Of a DNA stretch of 53,287 nt, positions 1 to 10,724 are shown in pieces. The stretch comes from Spirogloea muscicola. Its lineage: Eukaryota; Streptophyta; Zygnematophyceae; Spirogloeales; Spirogloeaceae. Both the position numbers and the translations under genes were made by a program. Position 1 is the first letter of the stretch. Every line of letters starts with the position of its first letter. A model generated the notes under the pieces. That model worked only from the letters and a program-made list of their open reading frames with translations, made no database searches and was not told where the DNA came from. The DNA is taken from assembly GCA_009602725.1 (NCBI GenBank), contig WELB01000163.1, forward strand, positions 6,364 to 59,650, read 5' to 3'.

Positions 1-96
<96 letters not shown>
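1..96. other. Poly-G run at sequence start (probable artefact)
   Basis: The first 96 bases are all G. A second pure G run of 24 bases ends exactly at the N gap at 21206. Homopolymer G at a contig edge and at a gap edge is what two-colour sequencing chemistry gives when signal is lost, so I read it as artefact and not as biological sequence. Confidence 0.85.
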
Positions 97-98
<2 letters not shown>

Positions 99-354
99 TC
101 AGTAAGCAAACAGCTTCAATTACGGCGATGGCTGAAAGAGGCAAGCCCAAAAAGAATGAATGAGGTCCGGAAAGTCCAAAGGGTGCAATATGTGTGCGAC
201 AGCACAGCTGACGCAAGGCGGAGGAAGAGAAGACGAAGCAGGTCCTTCTCCAAGGGGTGGCTGCGGATAGCCAGCCCCAGGAAAGAGCGACCGGCAAGCG
301 TCGAAATGGCAGTGCCACCCACCGGCTCGTCGCCAAGCACCTCTCCTCGCCCAA

Positions 355-478
355 CTGCATTGTATTGCTTAGTCTTGGCCCACCCTTTCAACATGCGCAC
401 CGCGCGCCTTCTGTCTGTGCGCGCGCGCATAGAGATGAAAGGGTGGGCCAAATTCAAGCCAATACATCGTTCAGGCAG
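355..478. repeat. Inverted pair of the GCGCGC module
   Basis: The left arm (about 355-408) is an inverted copy of the right arm (about 421-478). A 14 bp stretch, TTGGCCCACCCTTT at 375 and its complement at about 439-452, is perfect. The arms are separated by only about 12 bases. Each arm is one copy of the dispersed module that elsewhere reads roughly gcgcgcggggcgcatgaatt followed by gaaagggaggccaattcaag. Single copies are seen at about 30828, 33760, 38836, 49148 and 50717. Confidence 0.7.
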
Positions 479-825
479 ACAGTAGAGCAATAAGTGGGGC
501 TACATGAAACGAAGCCCACACAAGTAGAGGCCCCCGCTGCTCAGAAACAGCCGCGGCGCTCAAGGCGGCGCGGCGTTGCGCCCCCTCCATTGTTGACCGG
601 CCCGCCTGGCAGCCCCAACCCCTCACGTGCTCGCTCGAGCCGTGGGGCCCGGCGAGCCCGCCCAGCCAGCCCGCCGCCCGCCGCAGCTTCTGGCACCCTC
701 TGAATACACCTGCCTGGCCTTCACAGCCGCTCTTCTAACGTCAGCAGCCGCAATCTTTTCCTCGTCTAGGCGCCAGCCGCGCCGTCCTTGGCCTCGTCCC
801 ACCCGGGCCGCCGCCCGTGCCCCGG

Positions 826-914
826 AAGAAAGTGCTCGCCCATTGAGATCAGGGGCTGGAAAAGCCAGCCCAAAAAGAATGAACAGAGTACGAGAAGGGG
901 GCCAGGGGAAGCGC
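826..914 (+). repeat. Hairpin module copy (SINE-like candidate)
   Basis: This copy holds gtgctcgcccattgag, then the hairpin GGGCTGGAAAAGCCAGCCC (7 bp stem, 5 base loop), then aaaaagaatgaacagagtac and gagaagggggccaggggaag. Near-identical copies lie at 33893-33978 (plus), 32621-32706 (minus) and about 42893-43000 (minus). Confidence 0.7.
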
Positions 915-1245
915 TAAGAAAACAAGCACACAGAGAATCAAAGCAGCTACGAATCACTCGGTAACCTCTGCTAAGCAGCCGCAGGTCGGAGATGCTAGGC
1001 TCACCCGGACCCCCACCCCGTTCGCCGCAACCCCACAGCCACTCGGCGGGCCTGTGATGAGCCCGGGAGCTGACCTGCTTGGCTGCCGCCTTCTAGCTTG
1101 TTGCCGTAGGCAATCTTGTCTGCCGTTTGCTATTCCTTGGCGCCCGTTGGCAGCTCGCCCCCAAGCTGCCCTGTTCATTAGCTTGAGGCGCCACAGCCTG
1201 CACCGGTGTTCAAATCTAGCAACTAGCAAGCAATCTCTAATTTAG

Positions 1246-2011
1246 TCATATGAGATTGATGTTACGATGGCTCTGTAATTTTGAGCAAAGGATTGACGTC
1301 CTTGTGTCAGTGTGTCGGTGGTCGAATCCACTTCTAGACAAGCGAGACCTAGGCCAAGGACTAAATCGAACCATCATCTCTGGATTTGCAATCCAATACA
1401 TAACTTTTTCATACTTAGCCATGAATTGAAATAAGAATGATCTATTTTGAAGTATCCCATTGGAGTATACAAGGTGTGTGTTGTAGAGTGCTCTATTATA
1501 CAAATGAATGGAGTAACGGCAATGGTATACACGGGGCTCACGAGACCCTGTGCACTTTTTATCTGCCGACTGACTTCACCCTACACACAATCAACAGGCT
1601 AGATGCAATAAACATGCCAGCATTTGGCATCTAAAAGCTCTGGAGAGGAGACAGCCAAAGAGTCAGCCAAAGACTGATGTAAGTACTGTAGTCTACCTCT
1701 TGTATTGCAGTCACGCCCAGCTGATGCCTTGATGTTGACAGAGTTAGGAGTATCCGCGAATATTGTTGTTGCACATAATGGACAGGCAATCGTGATGTTT
1801 GATTCTTCATGACAAGACAAGGGGTCCACCATAGACATCACAGACAAGTACCTGCCAAATGCTCACAGATCCTTAGCAAAATTGCACATTGTGCATGCAT
1901 TACCACTTGATATGCAGCTACTTACAGTATGTCAGCATATCAAAGCTCTCAAACGGGCGTAGATACAAACCATATAATACCCTTTTCACAGCAACATCAC
2001 ACGAGCAAGCA
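1246..2011. other. AT-rich intergenic stretch, possible mitochondrial insertion
   Basis: This stretch is visibly richer in A and T than its surroundings and has no gene I can support apart from the tRNA-Cys-like sequence at 1351-1420. The part from about 1600 to 2011 lies downstream of the REV1 stop and probably includes its 3' UTR. Short open frames here show no family signature. Confidence 0.4.
1351..1420 (-). tRNA. tRNA-Cys(GCA)-like, mitochondrial type, probably decayed
   Basis: Read on the minus strand the 70 bases fold partly as a tRNA. The acceptor stem GGCTAAG pairs fully with CTTGGCC (one G-T wobble) and is followed by discriminator T. The anticodon arm TTGGA-TTGCAAA-TCCAG gives anticodon GCA. 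The T arm keeps the TTCGA loop, but its stem has a mismatch and wobbles, and the D arm pairs poorly. The acceptor, anticodon arm and T discriminator resemble plant mitochondrial trnC rather than a nuclear tRNA-Cys. In a nuclear setting this suggests a decayed mitochondrial insertion. It could instead be a chance or a nuclear pseudo-tRNA. Confidence 0.45.
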
Positions 2012-5000
2012 CTAATATGAACTAACCACCTGCACAGGGAAACGCGCATGTTGCTCCACTTGATTCCACAATGGGTCCACATCAGCTAGCCTGTCTTGGA
2101 TCACAAGTCAGGAGTCAGATCTATCTCAGGAAGAATTAGACTTGGGTGCCAACTCTTGAAAGGATTTCAATTTGACTACCAGAATCGATTGTGGAACATG
2201 CTCAATGGACATATATGGACATGTTACCTGCGGAGTCTTCGCATGAGAAAGTAGATCTCCTCAAGATCTGACTCAACCTTCCCTTGTACATACTGGAGCA
2301 CAACCTGCTCTAGCAAGGCCACAAGCTGCTCCTTGGGCTCAATCTTGCTCTGATGTTCTGCCAAAGGCAAGCAGGCCAATGCCTGACTTAGGCTTTGACG
2401 ACTGTCTTGACAATAAGAGCCCAACAAAGCTTGCAGCTGGCTACCTTGCCCAATTAGCCATTCCTCTGATTGTAACAATTGCACCCACTCAGGAGGGTCT
2501 CCTTGCCAAAGTCCTGTGGCTTGCTCATAGCATGCTGGAGAGTGATGAATATCTTGCTTCGCTTGAAGCTCTGCTTTCGTTTCTAGTGAGTCATTTGCCA
2601 TTTGCAGGCTCATAACATTCACCCCTCTCTGACCTCTAGGAGAGGTCGTCAATGGACTATACTGTTGCTCAGCTGGCGACGACGGTTGTGCAATTTGCAA
2701 CTCTGTAGGGAGTTGGTCAATCATGTGGTCATCATTCTTTCCACTTTCAGTGATGAAAGTGCTGGCCTTGTTGTCAGGATTCGCTTGCAAAGGCATCACA
2801 CTTCCGTTCTGCTGGGCACTGTCCATTTGAGGATGGCCTGCTTCTGGGCTGAGAACCTTCTGGTCTTTCACAACCTGAAAGAGCGTCTTCTGCCGCTTTG
2901 CAAGTGACACCACGGCGCCGGCCCTTGTGCTCTTGCCTCTATGCCTGCAAAAAGGTTGGTCATTACTGCATGCACTGCGTACATGTTGTTCATCGAATTC
3001 AGATGATTGTTTGGCAACATTTAAGCTTCTAACAGCAGCTAATCTTAACAGGCTCTGAGCATACAATAGAGGAGTTACAAGACTTATCTACAATACACAC
3101 CTTTGCGCAGCCTCCCTATTTGGAGGGGAAACAGACCCTCTGCTACTATGCAGCCGAGGATGCATGCTTGTCTGACGATTGTCCATATATGCAAGCTCAA
3201 GCTCCCGACGAACAGGTAACGGCAAGGCATCCAATACTTCTTGATCCAGCTGCATTTGCAACGCAACAAGGTATGGACAGCCTTCTCAGTGGAATGGTCA
3301 GTGTAGCCCGTTCTATTGGATGAATGACAAAGGTGACCAAGTATCATAACATATCACAGGGAAGTGGAGCACCTGCGAAGCAGGAGGCAAGGCTAATATC
3401 AAGCCCTCATTGCCAGTGATATCAGGAATATCAGGGACAGATTCAACTTTGTCGACAAAGTCGCTCTTGGTATCTCCACTGCCTGGCGAAGGAGAAGTGA
3501 CAGGCACGGCGATGGTGTGCACTGCAGGACTGGCGTCTGGCAGAGATGGGTATATTGCTTTCAGCTCCAACAGGATGTCACTTGGCAAGTCCGTGATGAC
3601 AGACTGGTCCAGCTGGGAAACCCTTGGTGGAAGCTCAAGTGTACTTGGTGGAATCTCAATCAATTTTGGAGTACAAGAGGTTGCCAGATCACAAGGCGTT
3701 TCTAGAGGCGCAGGTGTGGAGATTGTGATGCCAACTTGCTGCACAGCTTGCCCCATCACAGGTATGAAATTGGAGTCCAACAATGTCCCAGACTTGGCAA
3801 GCTGCCGAGCTGCTTCTGCAGTCTCGACCCCCTCAGCTAGAGTGTGGGGGACTGATGGGGGGGCGAGGTCATACGAGATTTCAGCAACTTCCCCTCCCTC
3901 TATTGAAGGGGAAATGAAGGCGTGCATGGAGTGATCTGCAAGTGACAACATAGACAACAAGTGAATCTTGCAAAGTGTTCCAACCTGCTTTTCTACATTG
4001 TGGCAGCAGTTTTGCCATGTGCTTAGGACCTCAAGGCAATCTGTCCCAGCCAAGGGTCTGTGAAAATCATTACCTGTAAGATGAGCAGACCCAGCTGGTG
4101 GCAAATGCTCCAGCCGCGTGACCTGCAAGCCCATCCCCCTCACCTCCAGCGGATCCAGCCGGAGAGAATCCCAGAGCTGCTTGGCGACCCGCTGCACGAT
4201 CTGCAGAGAATTGGTTGAAGTTCCAAGTGTTGCAGAGCGACTCAAATTGTCGCACCATCCACAACCCATAAACTTGGAAGGCTCCTGTGCGCCTGGCTTC
4301 CTCTTCTTTGCCTGAGCACAGAGCATGTAACTCAACAGTGTCGCACTTGCCAAGACATTGCAGAGGTGAATCAAAACCTTAAGAACCCATATGGCACAAT
4401 GAGGTGCTCAAAAGAGCCACTTGAAAGCAATGAATGACCCACCTTGATTGTGAAGGTACGGCCTTTCATGGACGCCTCAGCAAGTCTTGCACAGACCTCG
4501 CGGACAAGACCTTCCAGAAAAGTATGGCCATCCATCTCACTTTTAAAGCGAATACCCCAGTTGACTTCGGCCCCCATTGATTTCCTATCCTGCGCAGCTT
4601 GCACCGGCCTGTTGTCCTCTCCACGGGCAAAGAAGTACAACATGTCACCAGTCTTCATCCCAAATTCAGTTCTCAACCATTCCTGTCATAAGCGTGCAGG
4701 TGAAAGCAGCACACTTTATATTGTGAATGACTATTATCCCAGGCAAGATGCCAGGGTCAACCCTGTGCACACAAGTAACAAACACCGAGGCAAGCATGCA
4801 ATATGAGCCACATTCTCTACAGTATGAGCCAAAATTCTTACCTTAGAACGAGCTCGAAGCTCAGAGCATGTATCTATTCCCTTTGCTCTGAGCTTTTCCT
4901 GCAGATTCCACCCAACACCATGCAGATCTGCGACTGCCAGATTGCTCATGAATGCAGCAACCTGAGTGCATACCCAAGACTGTGCTTAGTCTTACATTCT

Positions 5001-7946
5001 ACACAGCGGACAGTTGAGTATGTCCGACAAATGCCAAGCACACGCGTCAAGCAAACGCATCAGGTTTTGGCTGCATGCATGTATCTCCGGCATGATATTT
5101 GCTGGATAGGTTGCCACCTTAATTTCTGGAAGGTAGAACAAACCGTTCGGTTTGGCCCTGCGGGTGGCTAACCGAGCCAAGAGTGGGTTGCTTGCTACGC
5201 CTGCACTTGCTGTGCAGCCCGTGTTCTCGAATATTTCATGCCTAATCTTGTGAGCGATTGCCTCCGGATCTCCAAGTCCAGTGACGTCCAAAAAAGCCTC
5301 GTCACAACTGAGAGCCTGCGCATTCAGATGGCATAAGTAAGCGATGTTCACAGGTTTTGCTTCGGATTACCGTTATCAAGAAACTTCTGTACAGTAACAT
5401 AAGGGATCCACCTTAATACTGACATCTAAACCAGCCTCTGTGGCTGTGTGGCACGTGGGTTCGTTACTGCTGCTTGCCTGTACGATGTCTGTGTAGCGGT
5501 GAAGAATCTCGTACAGTGTGTCCGCAACTTTCTGATAGCCTTCAAAATCGTAAGGCACCACCACCAGCGAAGGGCACCTGCGCTTTGCCTCCCTCATGAA
5601 CATGCCAGCCGAGATGCCAAATGTCCTGGCTGAATAATTGGCTGATGAGATCTCTGCAGAGCCATTAGCATTGTCTGAGTGGCACACAGCCACAGGCTGA
5701 CTTGCTAGCTCTGGCCTGTGCCGAATGACAGCTGACACAAAAAAGCAGTCCATGTCAATGTGAATAATTGCTGGAGGGCCCTCCTTCACTTGTATAGTGG
5801 ATGACGGAGTATTGTCTGCTGCTAAAGCCCTGGAGTTCAAGTATCTGTTACGCCAGGTCCCAATGAAATGTAGCCTGGAATATTTGTAGTAATTCTGGAT
5901 GAAATTGGGATCGTCCTGCGTGGATCTCGAGCGAGGAGCACGTGGCTGCACAAAGAGCCCGGAGCTTGCACTTGCATCTGAATTATTCTTTCCCACTGCG
6001 GCAACATCATTGGAGACTGGCTCTCTATCCCCCTCATTGTCCTCCATAATTAGCGACGGACCTGCGTTACTCATCCTCCCAGGACAATAATCGCTGTGGC
6101 CCTGTGGCCTCTGCTGGTCCGAGTCATCTCCTTCTTTGTGTCGCTCAGATGGTGGTTTTTGTCTGGAGTAGACAGGTAACTGCTCATTGGTTTGGGCTGG
6201 ACTTTCCTGACCAATGAAATGGTTGCCTGCATGTTGTGGACTAACATTATCTATTGATGGTGTGCTCTCAAGTGCGTCTGTGAGGTGCCCATTAACAAGC
6301 TCAGACTCTCTTTCAGAAAATATATCTGCAAACCCTTTTCCCCGCAGAACCTCCTGTCCATTCTGAGCTTGAACAGACGCCGTTTTCTCTTTAAGAAATC
6401 CGCTGAGATTTCGCTGACCAGGATGATCGTATGCCAATCTCTCCAGCTGGTAGTCACTGGCTGCACAGCAAAGTGAAATGGCGGCTCTAAGTAGGTGCAT
6501 AAATGATGTGTAATGCCAACATTGTCCTTTGACAAAAGGCATTAGGGTTCTACTCACTCACACCTGCCCGTGCTTTCTGTAGATGTGGAATAACATGATA
6601 ATTGAGTGCAGCTACTATTGTTGCAAGCATGCTGTAAATGTCAATCTCACACACATACCAGGTAGCAACGTTCCGGCCTTTATGGAGTCAGTCACCCATC
6701 CAGGCTTGACAATTGGTGGCAATGACCACATCTTTCTGCACAGCTACGGCTTCAGTGAGGCAGTGTGGAACCTCTCACATGTCAAGACTCATTCCTATGC
6801 CCACCATGCACTGTCTTCGGTGCAAATGGCTGGTGCTGATGCATGGCTTTCCTGGAGACTGCTATTTTTACTGTCCCAGAACAGCAAGGCAAAGCAAGCA
6901 ACGCAGCAATTTGCACCTGTACTCTTTCAATTTGCCATCTGGCAGATTAGCACAGACAATGTGAGTTACTCGTTCCCGGGAGTAGTAATTCTCGAAAAGG
7001 CCTCCATGGCACATCATCAGATGCCGCAACTCCTGCAAACAAGGAAGGCAACTGAGGACCAGTATAGCAATTTTCCAGCTATGCTCCTCTAGCTCAAACG
7101 TAGCAATAGTCAACTTCAAGATTGGGACTGACCTATTCCCCACTGACCTGATGAGGCGGTATTGTATACCCGTTCACCCAGATGGTCACACCTTGAAAGA
7201 TGTCAGTCTCTGCTGGTCGCCTTCATAAGAATCCATGACTGTATAGTCAGCATCAGTGCAAAGTCACAGCTACGCATAGCAGCACGACGATGAACGACAC
7301 ATTATTGTGTGGAAGCCACTAACCTGAACAGGGTCTCACCAGCCTGGTTGTTCTTGTACTGCTCCCGCAACTTGCGGTTCTTCTCCTCCATGTACCTGCA
7401 GCTTGCCGTGATGACACATCAAAGAGGCACCTCCTCTCAGGGACAGGGCCGACAGCGTCTGTCAACAGCGAGCATGACTCTGGTACTGTGACACGTCTGC
7501 CTCCAAGCTTTGGTAGGACGAGAAAAGTGCGCGCAGTTGCAGCCCGCCAGCATGGTGGGCATGCAAGGCGTGTGATAATCGGCTATAGACTTTGAAGGGT
7601 AAGCAAAGCCTGGAGCTATTGTTCTATTGCTGTGATATCTGCTGATGAGAAGGGCTCCTCATGGAAGCCATAGCTGAGCTAAGTGCCGCGGCGCTCACTT
7701 GCCCATGTTGCCGTTCCACGATGCATTCTCGCCCTTCTGCAGGCTCTCCCGCCGGCTGACGCTCTCCTGGCGCTGCGGCGACCACGGCGGAAGTGCAACA
7801 TCGCTCTGCCTGGTGCCGGCGCCACTACCTCGTCGCTCGCCCAGGACCGCTGCAGCAGATGGCGGAGCTGGCAATCGCGTCGGAGGAGACGGCCCTGCAG
7901 CGACCTCGCCGCAGGCTGGGACCGCTCGCGAGTGCGGCGCCGCCAT
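2012..7946 (-). CDS. REV1: DNA repair protein REV1 (Y-family deoxycytidyl transferase), 14 exons
   Basis: Translesion polymerase that inserts dCMP opposite lesions and scaffolds other translesion polymerases at stalled forks in the nucleus. Exons (minus) joined with consistent phase: 7699-7946, 7340-7395, 7148-7209, 6917-7032, 6659-6735, 5478-6460, 5118-5315, 4842-4961, 4443-4682, 4074-4311, 3373-3935, 3101-3249, 2228-2944, 2012-2090, about 1281 residues against 1251 in human. Order of parts: the YMEEKNRKLREQ motif before the BRCT domain (about residues 105-185, including FQGVTIWVNGYT and WVTDSIKAGTLLP); the catalytic palm with IDMDCFF near 420 and SCDEAFLDV near 519; the finger and little-finger parts; two ubiquitin-binding motifs (SQLDQSVITDLPSD near 890 and SQLDQEVLDALPLP near 967); and a C-terminal adaptor domain ending in a short last exon. 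The intron between 5478 and 5315 is GC-AG. Start chosen at 7946; an in-frame ATG at 8093 would add 49 residues encoded by telo-box repeats, which I take as 5' UTR. Confidence 0.93.
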
Positions 7947-8043
7947 GGCGCCGCTGCGATGCTCTCCGGCGGCCGCCGCAGCGGCGGCACCATGAGGCCG
8001 CCTGCCTGCCGCAGTGAGAATCAAGGCGGAGGCGGAGAGGGGG

Positions 8044-8064
8044 CTAGGGTTTGTGCTAGGGTTT
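8044..8064 (-). promoter_or_regulatory. Two telo-box motifs upstream of REV1
   Basis: On the minus strand AAACCCTAG occurs twice 12 bases apart (8044-8052 and 8056-8064), with a degenerate third copy beside them. Telo-boxes (AAACCCTA) are known promoter elements of plant housekeeping genes. They sit about 100 bases upstream of the chosen REV1 start. Regulatory function is inferred from motif and position only. Confidence 0.45.
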
Positions 8065-8112
8065 GTGCTGGGGTTCAGAGCCAGGGTTGGCATTTACTGG
8101 GGTTGCATGGAG

Positions 8113-8290
8113 TATGCCTTTTCGTGTATTCGAAACAACCGAACGCCAGAATGGCCAAGTACGAAGGCAAGCACACCTGATGACGTACATCACCCACTGC
8201 AGACAATGACCCGCTCAGTAACCGCTGGTCAACACGTGAAGGTCGTTGATCAATGTTTGAATGCCAGATGGCAACTTCCAAGCCCTTTCA
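8113..8290 (-). mobile_element. Degenerate LINE-like 3' end fragment
   Basis: The stretch shares the dispersed tail: a gtgtatt-gaaacaa start, a tggccaagta-aggcaagcac block, tgacccgctcagtaacc, and the complement of the LYVLTRG coding end. It is clearly more diverged than the copies at 30905 or 50295. The rest of the gap to 8768 (8291-8768) holds no gene I can support and probably includes the 3' UTR of the epsin-like gene. Confidence 0.6.
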
Positions 8291-8768
8291 CCACCAATAC
8301 GGGAGAAGGGGTGCGGTGACTGCAGCTGCTTTCGAAGAATTCGGACTTCGGGATGCTCATTCATATTGGGTCTGCAAGCTTCTCCATAACAGGGTCATAG
8401 CCGTGAGCTCAAAGGCTGTACAACAGATGCACTGGGTTGACGCACTAGCTAAACTCCTTGGTAATCGCCTTGGCAGCTGCCGCACTCGTAGTTCTTCCTT
8501 GTATCCCATGCCACAACTAGAGACAAACTACTGACTCATATCACATGTATGATATCCTCCTGCACATGGAGATGTTGGAAGTGTCAACGATGGAAGGGGA
8601 GGTGCATGGCCTCGAGTTCTTAGGACAGTGACGATTCGTCACCGTGCACTCTGTAATGTTGTGAGTGAACTGAGAATGCACTTGTGAGCCAGCTTTCTGG
8701 CCAACAAAGTGCCCAACTATGTACCTGTGCAATCAGAGCACGGGAATGGGACAAGGCTGCTGAAAGTG

Positions 8769-10724
8769 CTATGATTCTGCAGGGGTGGCGGTCTCTCGAG
8801 CCTGCATCCGCAGATGCTCTAACCTGCTAGTGAAGAAGTCCTCTTCGGGAAGAGGTGGCAGAGACTCTGGTTCTGCCTGATCGAGCCCGTTCAAAGTACC
8901 ACAAAGGGGCAACACTGAGGTTCCTGATATCATATCACCCCGTCTACCTGACCCTTGTGAGTGCGGAGACCCACTGCTCACTGCCCAAGGATGGTCGGGC
9001 CCTTCCAGTATGCTAGTGGGCGTGTCTTCGTCTCGATGGCAGTCGAGCAGAGACTCGGGACTCCATCCACGTTCAGAGGGAACATCGAACGCTTTCCATT
9101 TCTTTGCATCTTCTAGCTGCCTGCCATTGAGATGCCCCCCCTCATTGTCCGGCGCACCATTGGTACTTCGGCTGCGGTCGTCAAGATCATCTTCTGACGT
9201 GCCACCACCCAGGGGGCTTGGAGGCTGCGACTTTGCTGTCCTGGATATCACTGGCAGCGACTCCGCACTGGCTGTCCTGACGTTGTCAAAGCTGGTGCTT
9301 CGAGAGAATGCAGAGGGCGTTGCTCCAAAGCCTTGCATCTCCTTTCTGACTCGCTCACCTTTGACCCGCTCCTGCTGTAGGAATTGAGGGTCATTCAGCA
9401 TGTTGCATATCGTGGTAGCCTTGCAACGTACAGTCTGCCCAAGGTCAAAGCTGCACAAAGCCATTGTGACATAAATGATCAGGTTGCCTGATGGCCCAGC
9501 AATTCACCAACTGAGGATCCCTTGCACACCAAATTCCTGAGCCTCTGTCGACCATACGATATGACTTGTGCTGGTAAGTAAGACTTTCGAGCAGCGGTCA
9601 CTGGGTCAATAGAATTGATGTTGATTGAGCCTCAGTTTCACTTACCCCCTTTGATCATGGTGTGCAAATCTGCAGTTCTCCTCCAGGATGACCATCTCTG
9701 ATGTCCACTCTATCTGAATGCTGTCAGGACCGTGTATAATCAGGTACTCCAAAAGTGTCAGCGCTTTGAGAACCTCTCTCCAATGCTGCCCACCTGCTTT
9801 CTTTGCCAGAGCCAACCTGCATCAAAACCCTATGATCCTCAATCTCTGCAGGACGCACAGCAAACAGCAAAGTGACTGCACAATATCACTGATGGTGGAC
9901 AACAGGGACAACACTGCTGCCTAAAGGCTCCTGGTTGTTAGACTTGCCAACACTGAGAGCAAAGAGCTGCAAGTTGCACTCAGCTGAGCACTATCACATT
10001 GCATTGTGCACCTCAATGACTTGGAGGACACAACATGTGAGCAGGCCAAAACTTCATGGCTGCACACTTCGCACAGAAAATGGGTACGGTCATGCTAACT
10101 TACCGCTGGTAGACAACGCTCATGATGCGACGGCACTCCGAGGGTTGCCTACAAGCCTCCACTAGCACACCCATAACTCTGGACTCTGGGCCCCAGGCAT
10201 CTGCGTTGGTTGCCTTTTCCGCCAGCCTGAGCATGGAGGCAAGAGCTAGGGGCCAGAACCTCAGCAGGAGGGGCGTGGCCAGGCTGCGTACACTTCAGAG
10301 GACTGACTGTACTGTGACCAGTGAGATGGACGCCAAAATACCCCGTTCGCTATGGGCCACGCTGACCACACAGCATGACCAAGAGCGACATGAGTGTGCC
10401 GAACACAACGATCATAACCAACATGCTCCTGTGAGGGCTGCTAGCACAGCGCACAATGGCTTTCGTGCAGGAGGCTGCGAGCGCTTCTTAGCTCTCGTGC
10501 CTTTCGTGCAAGGCAATGCATTCGTTGCTTCTGCTCCTTTGTTGCTATACATGTGGACTGCAGGCTGGTCATGGACCACTATCAAGGAGCTGCAAGGAGG
10601 GGCTCGGTTCAGCTGCTTACAGCTGGTTGGTGCTGACGCTGGAGACCGCGAGGCGAAGCGCGTTGACCTTCTCCCGCCAAAAGCCTCTCGCCCGCGCGCC
10701 GACCATTGCAAGGCCCGCCTCCAT
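8769..10724 (-). CDS. ENTH-domain (epsin-like) protein
   Basis: Probable clathrin-coat accessory protein that binds phosphoinositides and helps form vesicles at the trans-Golgi, endosomes or plasma membrane. Exons (minus): 10621-10724, 10104-10226, 9646-9816, 8769-9450, with matching phases, giving about 359 residues. The ENTH domain fills residues 1-170: WREKVNALRLAVSS, then KATNADAWGPE (the KATN-D-WGP signature of epsins), then HWREVLKALTLLEYL, then TVRCKATTICNMLNDP. The last 190 residues are polar, rich in S, P, D and E, and end in a predicted helix (FFTSRLEHLRMQ). I see no ubiquitin-interacting motif or NPF motif, so the partner set may differ from animal epsins. The domain is certain in kind; the assignment to epsin versus epsinR is open. 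Confidence 0.85.

Larger units (their letters stand above)
97..1245. repeat. Repeat mosaic, no gene
   Basis: No supported gene lies here. The stretch holds an inverted pair of the GCGCGC module (355-478), a copy of the hairpin module (826-914), and a segment (about 945-1000, reading gctaagcagccgcaggtcg) that recurs at about 27620-27660. The middle (500-830) is GC-rich with no conserved reading frame that I recognise. Confidence 0.6.

Noticed and set aside
1314-1340. ggtggtcgaatccac as the T arm of a second tRNA
   Set aside because: The loop is one base short and no matching acceptor or anticodon arm is found on that strand.
7683-8180. Plus-strand and alternate minus-strand frames over the first REV1 exon
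   Set aside because: Only the frame that gives NASWNGNMGK joined to YMEEKNRKLREQ fits REV1; the others are shadows.
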